From Allomeiothermus silvanus DSM 9946 (GTDB taxonomy: Bacteria; Deinococcota; Deinococci; Deinococcales; Thermaceae): a stretch of 64,000 nucleotides of DNA. The notes below the pieces were generated by a model. It did no database searches and was not told the origin of the DNA. It saw only the letters and a program-made list of their open reading frames with translations. Positions 27,798-35,442 of this stretch are shown in pieces. The stretch spans positions 248,001-312,000 of the forward strand of contig NC_014212.1 of assembly GCF_000092125.1 (NCBI RefSeq), written 5' to 3'. The position numbers were made by a program, and so were the translations under genes. Position 1 is the first letter of the stretch, and every line of letters starts with the position of its first letter.

Positions 27798-28600
27798 TTA
27801 GTTTCCTTTCTCGATCAGCAGCTCGACTTGGCCCGGGCCAAGTTCACGCAGGGCGTAGGGGTGGCCCTCCTGCTCCAGCCGTGCTAAGAGATGCACTGGG
27901 CGGCGCACGTGGTGCACCAGCAGGCGCTGGCCGGGCTCGAGGCGGGCCAGCGCCTCCAGCACCCGCATCATGGGCAGGGGGGCTCGAGGTTTTCCTCGAG
28001 GAAAACCTCGGCCTGGTAGCCCGACCAATCGGCATCGCCCAGACCCCCTGCCCTAGGAGCCGAGCGGGCCCCGGCAGCCCCGGGGAGGCGGTAGAAGTGG
28101 GCTCGGTAGTGCTCCTCCTCGAGCCGTTCGCACCAACCGGCGAAGCCCTGCTTGGCCAGGGTCCGGTAGAGGGGGAGAGGCTCGAAGAGGACCTCGAGGA
28201 CGAGCCGCTCCCCAGGGCTAACCGTGCGGGCCGCGGCCATGATCTTCCCAAAGGGCTCGCCCCCGGCCTCGAGGATGGGCCGCACGTCCAGGTGGGCACC
28301 CACCGGGGCGGTGAGCCAGGGGGGCGGGGAACTACCCACCCTGCTCTCGTTCCCAGCAGGGGCTTGTGAAGGGGGTTCCGCCTCCTCCCCTCCCAAGGCC
28401 CGGTTGAGTCGCTCGACCAGGGCAGCGGGCTCGAGCCCCCCGATGCGCGCGGCCTGGGCCACGCTCACCAGCCGGGGCATGGTGCGGCGCAGCAGGGGGT
28501 TTTTGAGCTTGGCGAAGGCTGGGCTGGCCTCGATGAGCACCTCCAGCAACTCGGGGTGTTGCTCGAGCAGCTCGCTCACCTTCATTTCAGGCCGGATCAT
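27798..28600 (-). CDS. DUF1858-DUF2249 protein with a frameshift at a C6 run
   Basis: The first frame (from ATG 28600) gives DUF1858 (MKVSELLEQHPELLEVL), a linker and one DUF2249 domain, and stops at once after LEPPCP. The expected second DUF2249 core, LEPPLPMMRVLEALARL, appears in another frame and runs to 27798 (QVELLIEKGN). Adding one C to the CCCCCC run at 27977-27982 restores a single ~267-residue protein. DUF2249 resembles the TusA/SirA fold (PPxPMM replaces CPxP). Seen often with denitrification and NO-response genes. Real mutation, slippage-decoded gene, or sequencing error are all possible. Confidence 0.7.
27985..28010. repeat. 26-bp perfect palindrome inside the DUF2249 gene
   Basis: CGAGGTTTTCCTC followed by its reverse complement GAGGAAAACCTCG, with no spacer. 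On the mRNA it ends 2 bases before the C6 run where the frame breaks. Confidence 0.7.
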
Positions 28601-28603
28601 CCA

Positions 28604-28834
28604 CTATCCCTTCTTGCGGATCCTCACCCGCCAGGTCTCGGGGCCTTGCTCCAGATACTCCCAGCCGAACTGCTCGGGGCGCTCGGCGCTGAACTGGTAG
28701 AACAGTGGCTTGGGGTCGTGGTCGTTGACCAGCTCGAAGGCCTGGCCGTCCCCGAGGCTGTCGAAGAGGTGGAAGATCCTGGGGTGGCGCTCGCGCGGGG
28801 GGATGCTGCGGACATCAAGTATCTGGATGGGCAT
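28604..28834 (-). CDS. DUF2249 protein
   Basis: 76 residues from ATG 28832-28834, chosen because GAGGTGA lies 6 bases upstream; the frame extends to 28894 but that would run through the FNR box. Core: LDVRSIPPRERHPRIFHLFDSL, then ELVNDHDPKPLFYQF, a full single-domain DUF2249. First gene of the operon leading to the two ferredoxins, 3 bases before the next ATG. Likely cytoplasmic; function unknown beyond its recurrent company with NO and nitrate genes. Confidence 0.75.
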   Translation of the reverse strand: MPIQILDVRSIPPRERHPRIFHLFDSLGDGQAFELVNDHDPKPLFYQFSAERPEQFGWEYLEQGPETWRVRIRKKG

Positions 28835-28880
28835 GAAGTTCACCTCGGCTTCAGTGTGGGGAGGAGCGGCTTTTTTAGCC

Positions 28881-28894
28881 ATGACCTGAGTCAT
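28881..28894. promoter_or_regulatory. FNR-type box between divergent genes, class II position
   Basis: ATGAC-CTGA-GTCAT, a perfect 5-bp dyad. Its centre (28887.5) is 41.5 bp before the ATG at 28929, identical to the box at 25514, and 53.5 bp before the leftward ATG at 28834. The flank TCATGGCC is shared by both boxes. Confidence 0.7.
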
Positions 28895-28928
28895 GGCCGT
28901 AGGTCCGGAGTGTTCCTAAGCTGAACCC

Positions 28929-30089
28929 ATGACCTCCCTCGCCGCGCCCGACAAGCTCGTTCCACTCACCCTGCCGCTAGGGTTCATCGCGGTGGGGGTG
29001 CTCGAGCTGATCGCGGGGGCTTTCTTGCTGGCCCTATATCCCGATGCCCTGCTGGCGTACCGCCACCCGGTGCTGCTGGCCGCGGCCCACCTCCTGCTGC
29101 TCGGCTTTGGCGCAGGCGCGTTGATGGGGGCCATGCACCAGTTGTTACCGGTGATTCTGGAAGTCCCGCTGGCCCGGCCCGCTTGGAGCTATCCGGCTTT
29201 GGCGTTGTGGGCGCTGGGTACCCCGCTTCAGGTACTGGGTTTCCTCGAGGCTCAGTCCGCCTGGGTAGCCTTGGGGGGTGGCTTGGCGCTATTGGGGATC
29301 ATGCTCTTTGCCCTGCACATGCTTTTCACCTACCGCCAGGCCAGGCGCTGGAACCCGGTGGCAACGGCTTTGGCCTGGGCTACAGCCTACTTGGTGCTGA
29401 CCCCGATGTTGGGGATGCTGCAAGCCCTCACGCTGCGGTATGGCTTCTACGATCCTAACCGCTTGGCCTGGCATGTCGTGGCCGGATTGGTGGGCATTTT
29501 CTTGCTCTCGATCCTGGGGGTGGGGCACAAGCTAGTGGGGATGTTCACCCTCTCCCATGGGGTAGGGGAGAAGGTACTGGGCCTCGAGCTATGGGCGGTG
29601 AATTTGGGTCTGGTTGGGCTGGCTTTCGGGTATTGGCCCGGGTGCGCGCTCCTCGCGGTAGGTATTGGGCTGGCCCTGTACGACACTTATGCTATTCTTC
29701 GCCACCGCAACAAGCGATTTTTCGACGTGGGGGTTCGGCACTTCTTGGCCGGGGTAGGGTTTTTGTCGCTCGCGTGGGTAGCGCTGGTCCTTCGCCGCTA
29801 CGAACTGGCGGGGCTGTGGTTTGTGCTGGGGTTCGTGGGGCTGGTGGTGAGCGGGATGCTCTATAAGATCCTGCCCTTCTTGGTCTGGACCCACCGCTAC
29901 GCCCCGCAGGTGGGGCGTACCCCGGTTCCGCTCCTCAAGGACATGCTCCCCGAGCGAGCTGCGCACCTGGCCGGTGCGCTGCTTGGGCTAGGGGCCTTGC
30001 TGACGCCCTTTGCCCCGCTGGGACGGTGGTGTTTCGCTTTGGGCACCCTGCCTGTTGCCTACGCCCTTTGGGAGGTATACCGACGATGA
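28929..30089 (+). CDS. 12-helix heme-copper/NnrS-like membrane protein
   Basis: 386 residues, about 12 helices. Helix 2-3 [23 protein letters not shown], and later LHMLF, AWHVVAG and [10 protein letters not shown], place histidines where oxidase- and NnrS-like proteins hold hemes. It is not a full NorB (no complete copper/iron ligand set seen). Its expression is probably under the FNR-type box at -41.5. The stop overlaps the next start (ATGA). Best guess: a NO-related membrane heme protein. Confidence 0.6.
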   Translation: MTSLAAPDKLVPLTLPLGFIAVGVLELIAGAFLLALYPDALLAYRHPVLLAAAHLLLLGFGAGALMGAMHQLLPVILEVPLARPAWSYPALALWALGTPLQVLGFLEAQSAWVALGGGLALLGIMLFALHMLFTYRQARRWNPVATALAWATAYLVLTPMLGMLQALTLRYGFYDPNRLAWHVVAGLVGIFLLSILGVGHKLVGMFTLSHGVGEKVLGLELWAVNLGLVGLAFGYWPGCALLAVGIGLALYDTYAILRHRNKRFFDVGVRHFLAGVGFLSLAWVALVLRRYELAGLWFVLGFVGLVVSGMLYKILPFLVWTHRYAPQVGRTPVPLLKDMLPERAAHLAGALLGLGALLTPFAPLGRWCFALGTLPVAYALWEVYRR

Positions 30090-30163
30090 AGTCGCATAGT
30101 GACCCGGCTAGCGCCGGTACTCAAGTGAAGTCGCATAGCGACCCGGCTAGCGCCGGTACTCAG
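30086..30163 (+). repeat. two tandem copies of a 39-bp coding repeat
   Basis: Copies at 30086-30124 and 30125-30163 differ at three bases and read (M/V)[12 protein letters not shown] twice. The shared core CCCGGCTAGCGCCGGTACTC holds a CCGGC-TAGC-GCCGG hairpin. A third copy, also in frame, is at 50995-51033. Confidence 0.85.
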
Positions 30164-30487
30164 ATGACCGAAGCGCAGCTCTCTACGCAGACCCTGGAGT
30201 TATTGGCCTGGGAGGCGCTCCAACAGGTCTATGACCCCGAGTTGGGGCTGGATGTAGTAAATCTGGGGCTCATCTATCAGCTGCGGCTCGAGCCCCCCCA
30301 GGCTTTTGTACAGATGACCCTGACCACCCCAGGTTGCCCACTGCATGGCTCGATGCAAGGGGCCATCGAGCGGGCGTTGATGCAGCTTCCGGGGATTACC
30401 GAGGTTCGGGTTGAACTGGTCTGGGACCCGCCTTGGAGCCCCGCGCGGATGTCGTCAGAAGCCCGCCGGAAGCTGGGCTGGGGTTGA
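30086..30487 (+). CDS. MIP18/DUF59 family iron-sulfur assembly factor with repeat extension
   Basis: 133 residues from the ATG that overlaps the upstream stop. Residues 27-133 form the MIP18 domain: [15 protein letters not shown], then [11 protein letters not shown] with the conserved Cys, and [15 protein letters not shown]. Such proteins help insert Fe-S clusters (SufT, PaaD relatives). The first 26 residues are two copies of a 13-residue repeat, so the ancestral start was probably ATG 30164 (MTEAQL). Co-translated with the membrane protein before it. Confidence 0.85.
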   Translation: MKSHSDPASAGTQVKSHSDPASAGTQMTEAQLSTQTLELLAWEALQQVYDPELGLDVVNLGLIYQLRLEPPQAFVQMTLTTPGCPLHGSMQGAIERALMQLPGITEVRVELVWDPPWSPARMSSEARRKLGWG

Positions 30488-30615
30488 GGCGTATTTTCGC
30501 CGAGCGCAGCGAGGGGTGGCGTATTTTCGCCGAGCGCAGCGAGGGGTGGCGTATTTTCGCCGAGCGCAGCGAGACGCTTCTTTCGCCGCCGATAGGCGGG
30601 GTAGCGGGGTGGGGT
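30488..30615. repeat. 30-bp tandem repeats joined to a dispersed repeat
   Basis: The unit beginning GGCGTATTTTCGCCGAGCGC occurs three times (30488, 30518, 30548; the third is cut at GCGAG). It runs into ACGCTTCTTTCGCCGCCGAT and a GGCGGGGTAGCGGGGTGG tail. The same composite, inverted, is at 36533-36626, and a related copy is at 62375. It starts directly after the MIP18 stop. Confidence 0.8.
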
Positions 30616-30659
30616 GGCTGGCGTTCCATGCCCAGAGTCTAGGCACTATCTTAGAAGCG

Positions 30660-31349
30660 ATGGACTACGACGTGCTGATTGTGGGCGCAGGGTTCGCTGG
30701 CGCGGAGGCGGCCTATGCCTTGGCAAGAAGAGGGGTTCGCGTAGGGCTTTGCACCCAAAGCCTGGACACGGTGTTTTTGCCCTTTACCCCGGTCATGCCG
30801 CCCTTTCCTGAAGGGACCCTCCTGGCCGAGGTCGGGTTTGCCGGGGCGAAGGGCTGGGAGATCCACGCCAGGGCCAAATACAAGCTCGAGGCCGAGCCCA
30901 ACCTGCACTTGTTTCAATCCTCGGCGACGCGGCTGTTGCTGGAGGGAGGTCGGGTAGGCGGGGTGGAGACTTGGGAAGGCCCCCAGCGCCGGGCCGGGCG
31001 GGTGGTGCTGGCGGTGGGGAGCTTTATTGACCCCAAACTCGCCATCGGCAAGGTGGTAGAGGCGGCGGGGCGCCTTTCTGAGGCAGCCTACCCCGATCTA
31101 TATCAGGATCTGCTCGCCCACGGATTCCGCTTCGTGGAGCGAAAGGCCGAAGTTCCCCCGCTGGAGGGGACCCCCGGCTACAGCGTGACGTTCAAAGTCT
31201 TGGCGCCGGAGGAGTGGGAGGTAGAGACGTTCAGGCTAGCTCGGCTCGAGGGCCTCTACGGCCTGGGCTTGTGCGTCCTCGGCGAGGGAACCTACGCCCG
31301 GATGTGCGAAGAGGGGCTGCGCTTGGCCGCTGGCTGGGCGAAAGGCTGA
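30660..31349 (+). CDS. GidA-like FAD-binding protein, short form
   Basis: 229 residues. The N-terminal DVLIVGAGFAGAEAAYALAR is a Rossmann dinucleotide fold with GAGFAGAEAA as in GidA/MnmG and TrmFO; VLAVGSFIDPKLAIG is the second FAD contact. It is about a third of MnmG's length and lacks its tRNA-binding C-terminal region, so it is a separate short family seen in this lineage. TATCTT at 30646-30651 just before the ATG suggests a leaderless mRNA. Its 3' end overlaps the mutY frame on the other strand. Confidence 0.7.
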   Translation: MDYDVLIVGAGFAGAEAAYALARRGVRVGLCTQSLDTVFLPFTPVMPPFPEGTLLAEVGFAGAKGWEIHARAKYKLEAEPNLHLFQSSATRLLLEGGRVGGVETWEGPQRRAGRVVLAVGSFIDPKLAIGKVVEAAGRLSEAAYPDLYQDLLAHGFRFVERKAEVPPLEGTPGYSVTFKVLAPEEWEVETFRLARLEGLYGLGLCVLGEGTYARMCEEGLRLAAGWAKG

Positions 31350-32348
31350 GGCTTTGTCGTTGCTTGGCCCGCAGGGCAAACACTTCTTTAGGATCTTCTG
31401 GTCGAGCTTGGAGAGTGGTTTGTGCGTTGGGCTGTAGCCGGGACCGTCCCAGCGGGCACGGTACACCTTCACGGTGAGCTTGCGGTGGGTGAACCTGTGC
31501 CGCACCTCGCCCACGTACTCGGCTGTCCTAACTCCCAGACGCTTTTTTAGTCCATCCAGCCCCTCGGCCATCGGCACGCCCCACAAGCCGCCTAGCACAG
31601 GGCCGCTACGGGGCTCGAGGTAGATTCCCTCCGGCCCTTCGAGCACCAGCGCAGCCATCAATACCTTGGTGAGCTGCCGGGGTTTGCGCCGGGGGTAGCG
31701 CTCAGGGTGCTGCTTCCCCCGGCACCCCCAGGAGATGGGGCAGGCGGTACAGCGCGGGTTTCGCGGCGTGCAAACCGTCGCTCCTAACTCCATCAGGGCC
31801 TGATTCCAATCGCCGGGGGCATCTCGCTGCAAGAGCTGATCCGCTTTTTCTTGGATCTGCCGAGAGGTGGGGTTTTCCCAGGCGAAAAAGCGCGACAAGA
31901 CCCTCCGCACGTTTCCGTCTACAGCAGCCACCGGTTCGCTAAAAGCAATCGAGGCGACCGCGGCCGCCGTGTAGGGGCCCAGGCCAGGGAGCCGAAGGAG
32001 CTGTTCATGCCGAAGAACAAGCGTCGGGGTCTGCTGGGACAGCTGGTGCAGGTTACGCGCCCGGGCGTAGTACCCAGCTCCTTGCCATACCCGCAAAACC
32101 TCCTCGAGCGGAGCTTTTGCCAAAGCGGCTAGGGTGGGAAAGCGCTCGAGAAACCGGCGGTAGTAGGGAATAGCTTGGTTTACCCGGGTTTGCTGCAGCA
32201 GCACCTCGGAGAGCAGGATTCGATAGGGGTCGCTCTCGCCGCGCCAGGGCAGCTCACGCCGCTTCTCTTGATACCAATCCAGTAAAGCCCTTTGTATGCT
32301 CTGTCCATGGAGATCACCCCCAAGGACTACCCCACCGCCCTGGTCCAC
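31236..32348 (-). CDS. mutY: A/G-specific adenine glycosylase
   Basis: Removes adenine mispaired with 8-oxoguanine. Seen: LPWRGESDPYRILLSEVLLQQTRV with the catalytic Glu, the helix-hairpin-helix LPGLGPYTAAAVASIAF, catalytic Asp in AAVDGNVRR, the [4Fe-4S] set C-x6-C-x2-C-x5-C (CTPRNPRCTACPISWGC), and a C-terminal NUDIX-like domain (HRFTHRKLTVKVY). The start is doubtful: no in-frame ATG lies near the homologous N-terminus, so I give GTG 32348, which overlaps the divergent gene by 42 bases. The last ~45 residues after KKCL are also odd and overlap the convergent gene. Confidence 0.8.
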   Translation of the reverse strand: MDQGGGVVLGGDLHGQSIQRALLDWYQEKRRELPWRGESDPYRILLSEVLLQQTRVNQAIPYYRRFLERFPTLAALAKAPLEEVLRVWQGAGYYARARNLHQLSQQTPTLVLRHEQLLRLPGLGPYTAAAVASIAFSEPVAAVDGNVRRVLSRFFAWENPTSRQIQEKADQLLQRDAPGDWNQALMELGATVCTPRNPRCTACPISWGCRGKQHPERYPRRKPRQLTKVLMAALVLEGPEGIYLEPRSGPVLGGLWGVPMAEGLDGLKKRLGVRTAEYVGEVRHRFTHRKLTVKVYRARWDGPGYSPTHKPLSKLDQKILKKCLPCGPSNDKASAFRPASGQAQPLFAHPGVGSLAEDAQAQAVEALEPS

Positions 32349-32894
32349 CTCTACCGGGGCGAGATCGGGCGGATGGTGGTATACCGCACCCGCCTCGACA
32401 CCACTACCAACTGGGCGGTGGGCACCACTGCGGCGATGGTATCGTTCGCTTTGGGTAACGCCCAGGTGCCGCACTTCGTCTTCGTGTTGGCCCTTTTCTT
32501 GAACCTGATGTTCTTGTGGATGGAAGCCCGCCGCTATCGTTACTACGAGCTGATCCGGGGGCGGGTTCGGTGGCTCGAGAGCGGTTTTTACGCCCAAGTG
32601 CTCTTGGGTGCTTCCACCGATTGGCAAGCCCCGCTGCGGGAGAGCCTGATCCGTCCCCGGCTTCCCATCAGCCATCTGCAAGCCCTTTCGGTTCGGCTGC
32701 GCCGTAACTACCTGTGGCTGCTGGCAGTGGTCTACGCGGGTTGGTTGCTGAAGCTCGACCTGCACAGCGCTTCTTTCATCAGCGGAGCCCGCATCGGCCC
32801 GCTGCCGGGGTTTTGGGTGCTGATCCTGGCGCTGTTGCTGTTTCTTGCTCTGGTCGCGATCTCGCTGCACTACCGACCCCTTGAGGACGAGTGA
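32307..32894 (+). CDS. DUF2270 membrane protein
   Basis: 195 residues. N-terminal HLYRGEIGRMVVYRTRLD and TNWAVGTTAAM, then two helices, a conserved ARRYRYYELIRGRVRWLESGFYA loop and two C-terminal helices. This is the DUF2270 layout. Function unknown; four membrane helices with a basic cytoplasmic loop. Its ATG lies inside the 5' part of the divergent mutY frame. Confidence 0.8.
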   Translation: MEITPKDYPTALVHLYRGEIGRMVVYRTRLDTTTNWAVGTTAAMVSFALGNAQVPHFVFVLALFLNLMFLWMEARRYRYYELIRGRVRWLESGFYAQVLLGASTDWQAPLRESLIRPRLPISHLQALSVRLRRNYLWLLAVVYAGWLLKLDLHSASFISGARIGPLPGFWVLILALLLFLALVAISLHYRPLEDE

Positions 32895-32896
32895 CC

Positions 32897-33307
32897 CTAA
32901 GCTCCCAGCAGTTGGCGGTGGACAATCATCAAACAGCGGTCTTGAATGACCCCAATGCCGAGGTCCTCGAGCTTTTCTGCGAAGGCATCGTCGCGGATTC
33001 CCGACTGCAACCATACCAGCTTGGGGTGCAAGGAGAGGATATCCTCGAGGTGAGAGAGCAGAGCTTCGCTGCGGCGGAACACCTCCACGATGTCGACCGG
33101 CTCGAGGATCTCGCTCAGCGTGGGGCGGAAAGGTTGGCCCCACAGGGTTTGTCCGGCGAATACCGGGTTGACGGGGAGGATCCGGTAACCGTGCCGGTAG
33201 AGGTAATCCGGCACGTAGAAAGCCGCTTTGTTGTGGTTGGTGTGCGCGCCCAGCACGGCGATGGTTCGCGTCGCTGCAAGGAACTCGCGCAGTGCAGCCT
33301 GGGTCAT
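32897..33307 (-). CDS. CoA-binding (CoA_binding_2) protein
   Basis: 136 residues, single Rossmann-like domain: TIAVLGAHTNHNKAAFYVPDYL, GYRILPVNP, DIVEVFRRSE, VWLQSGIRDD, and VIQDRCLMIVH. These are the motifs of the CoA-binding family exemplified by Thermus TTHA1899-like proteins. Probably binds CoA; its partner enzyme is unknown. Confidence 0.85.
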   Translation of the reverse strand: MTQAALREFLAATRTIAVLGAHTNHNKAAFYVPDYLYRHGYRILPVNPVFAGQTLWGQPFRPTLSEILEPVDIVEVFRRSEALLSHLEDILSLHPKLVWLQSGIRDDAFAEKLEDLGIGVIQDRCLMIVHRQLLGA

Positions 33308-33383
33308 CTTTTTAGCTTAGAGGCTCTGCGGACCCAAGGCGATGAGGCTGGTTACGTTTGGCCTTATCGCGCTCGGCTTGCCC

Positions 33384-34229
33384 TCAACGAACGGAAAACC
33401 GCTCAGGATGCGCCTGCTGAAATAGCCGCCAGGAATCCCAGTCACGGGGTAGCCCCTGGGCCACGGCCCACAGCAAAAAAGGGGTCAGCAAGGAGCGGGC
33501 GGTTTTCAACTCGAGGTAAAACAGGTGCGCTCCCAACCCTCCTTCTTCCAAGAGCCCCGAGGCGTGAAAGGCCCGTAAGGCCGCCTCTAGGTCGTAGGGG
33601 ACCTGGCGGAACTCCCAGCGGGTTTGTTCCGGTGAGATTTCAAGCAGCATATATTGTGCCCGAGGATCGCCGTTGAAAGGCGAGCCCACCGCCCCGCTGT
33701 TGAGCACCAGCGTGCCCCCCTGTTGGCGCACGTAGGGCCGGTGGGTATGCGATCCCACCAAGGTCCGGGCCGGGTACTCCTGCACGATCTCGGCGATGGC
33801 CATATCCGAGAGGCGCTCGTCGTAGCCCTCGCGGTAGTGGCGGGGTGAGCCGTGGGCGATGCGGAGGCCGAGTTCTTCCAGGTAAATCTGGTAGGGAAGG
33901 GCTGCGATCCACTCCAGATGCTCGGGCTGTAGCTGGCTCGCCGCCCAACTGGTGGAGACGAATAAGGGATCGTCGTAAAGCTCGGAGAGGCTGGGGTCAT
34001 GCCGCGCCCAGCGCAGTACCAGATCGTCGTGGTTTCCCAGGGTGAAGCGAAATTTACCCCTTTGCGCCAACTCCCACATCCGCTCGATGACCTCGCGGTT
34101 AGCAGGCCCCCGGTTGATACAGTCGCCGTTTACCACCACCAAGTCGGCGTCCAGGCCCTCGAGGTCGGCCAGCGCCGCCTCTAAGGCCGGAAGGTTCCCG
34201 TGAATATCGCTGAGGATAGCCACCCGCAC
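33384..34229 (-). CDS. calcineurin-like metallophosphoesterase
   Basis: 281 residues. Metal motifs in order: SDIHGNLPAL (~7), NGDCINRG (~34), TLGNHDDLVL (~63), IAHGSP (~125) and GSHTHRPY (~158). Two-metal hydrolase of the YfcE-like group; the substrate (phosphodiester or dinucleoside polyphosphate) is not clear. It could act on nucleotide second messengers, but nothing links it to the cyclase at 20097. Confidence 0.85.
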   Translation of the reverse strand: MRVAILSDIHGNLPALEAALADLEGLDADLVVVNGDCINRGPANREVIERMWELAQRGKFRFTLGNHDDLVLRWARHDPSLSELYDDPLFVSTSWAASQLQPEHLEWIAALPYQIYLEELGLRIAHGSPRHYREGYDERLSDMAIAEIVQEYPARTLVGSHTHRPYVRQQGGTLVLNSGAVGSPFNGDPRAQYMLLEISPEQTRWEFRQVPYDLEAALRAFHASGLLEEGGLGAHLFYLELKTARSLLTPFLLWAVAQGLPRDWDSWRLFQQAHPERFSVR

Positions 34230-34239
34230 GCCGTTACCC

Positions 34240-34431
34240 CTAGGGCTGCCGCAGTCCTTCCCAGTCCAGCACCCCCACTACGATTATCCCAGCCACGCTA
34301 ATGGCCAGGAAGAGCACCCACAGAAACTTTCGCAACTCGACCCCAAACGGCTCCCGGTTCTGCCGCAAGAGGATCAGTCCCGCCAGGGACAAGCCCCAGA
34401 GGATGGCCAGCATTATCAGCGCGCGAACCAT
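34240..34431 (-). CDS. small two-helix membrane protein
   Basis: 63 residues with helices at ~4-22 and ~36-55 and a short basic loop between. Starts 8 bases upstream of nothing coding and ends 10 bases before the phosphoesterase start, so the two are probably co-transcribed. No family recognised. The gap 34432-34572 behind it holds nothing I recognise. Confidence 0.6.
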   Translation of the reverse strand: MVRALIMLAILWGLSLAGLILLRQNREPFGVELRKFLWVLFLAISVAGIIVVGVLDWEGLRQP

Positions 34432-34572
34432 GGGTAGACCTCTCCGCTTAGCACCGTAAGCACGGCTCTTTCAGCATAGCGAGTTCATCTGCACTTTTCG
34501 CACAATGCCCTCAGGAGGGCCATCTGTAATCGGTATCCGCTCGCCCTGCGCGGATGGGGTTTTTCCACGGGG

Positions 34573-35442
34573 CTAGTGGCCTGAAACCGGTAGCTCCAGC
34601 CTGAAGTCTAGAGGCCGTAGATAAAATTCGCCGATGGCCGTGGTCGAAATCACCGCTACCGTAGGGATGGTGCGCTTCCAGTGGGTTTTGTTGACCAGGC
34701 TCTTGACCCGCGCTACCTCGGCTTCGGTATAGCCTAGCTTCACGATATAGCCGTCGGGGTAGCCCTTCAGGTAGTGCTCGAGGATCACGTCGGCTCTGCG
34801 GTAGGCGATGCCTAGGTCCCCTTCGTCGGTCTGGCCAATCTCGAGGTCAGCGGTGGGCGGTTTCTTCACCACCGCCTCGGGGAGCTCCAGATACTCCGCC
34901 AGGCCCCAGACCTGGGTCTTGTAGAGGTCGCCCAGCGGGTTGATGGGGCCGGTATCGGCCACGTCGTGCCAGGTGTAGTAGCCGAAAAGCCGCTCGGTCT
35001 TGTTACCCGTGCCGAGGTGCAGCCCACCGTACTGCTCGGCCTTGTCGAAGCCGACGATGGTGCGGGCCCGGGCCATGGCGTTGCCTTTGCGGCGGGGCGT
35101 GATGTCGGGTACTTGGGCGGCGTAGCTCTCCACCATCCCGGTGATATCTACGACCTCGAAGGGAACCCCGTACATTCCGGCAATCAGCTCGGCGTGTTCG
35201 CGCGATTCCGGGCGGGAGATGGCGTGGGGCATGTAGACCGCGTAGACGTTCTTGGCGCCCAGGGCCTGCACCCCTAATGCCAGGGTGACGGCGGAGTCTA
35301 CCCCGCCGGAAAGGGCCACCACCGCTTTCTTGAAGCCACGCCACTCTAGTTCCTCGCGGATGAACCGCACCAGGAAGTCGCTCACCAGAGGGTAGTTGAG
35401 TTCCAGCACCTCGTGGCCCGGTGCTGCGGCGATGATTTTCAT
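34573..35442 (-). CDS. nadE: NAD synthetase, ammonia-type
   Basis: 289 residues from ATG 35440-35442 (MKIIAA), overlapping the upstream stop as ATGA; a GTG six bases earlier is possible. Adenylates nicotinate adenine dinucleotide and amidates it. SGGVDSAV is the pyrophosphate loop; TGNKTERLFGYYTWHDVADTG holds the NaAD-binding residues. It lacks a fused glutaminase, but the gene before it encodes one-like domain, so the pair may form a two-gene glutamine-dependent enzyme. Confidence 0.92.
   Translation of the reverse strand: MKIIAAAPGHEVLELNYPLVSDFLVRFIREELEWRGFKKAVVALSGGVDSAVTLALGVQALGAKNVYAVYMPHAISRPESREHAELIAGMYGVPFEVVDITGMVESYAAQVPDITPRRKGNAMARARTIVGFDKAEQYGGLHLGTGNKTERLFGYYTWHDVADTGPINPLGDLYKTQVWGLAEYLELPEAVVKKPPTADLEIGQTDEGDLGIAYRRADVILEHYLKGYPDGYIVKLGYTEAEVARVKSLVNKTHWKRTIPTVAVISTTAIGEFYLRPLDFRLELPVSGH

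Noticed and set aside
27828-27841. TTGGCCCGGGCCAA palindrome near the 7Fe ferredoxin start, considered as a third FNR-type box
   Set aside because: Half-site is TTGGC not TTGAC, it is inside coding DNA of the upstream gene in the same operon, and GC-rich palindromes are common here.
30488-30575. Three 30-bp repeats considered as a CRISPR array
   Set aside because: The units abut with no spacers, and pieces recur elsewhere as a dispersed repeat.
32350-33143. N-terminal extension of the mutY frame up to 33143
   Set aside because: Gln/Arg/Pro-rich product antisense to DUF2270; MutY homology begins at ALLDWYQEK.
34432-34572. Possible small RNA or terminator in the gap
   Set aside because: No stem followed by a T-run and no promoter pair.
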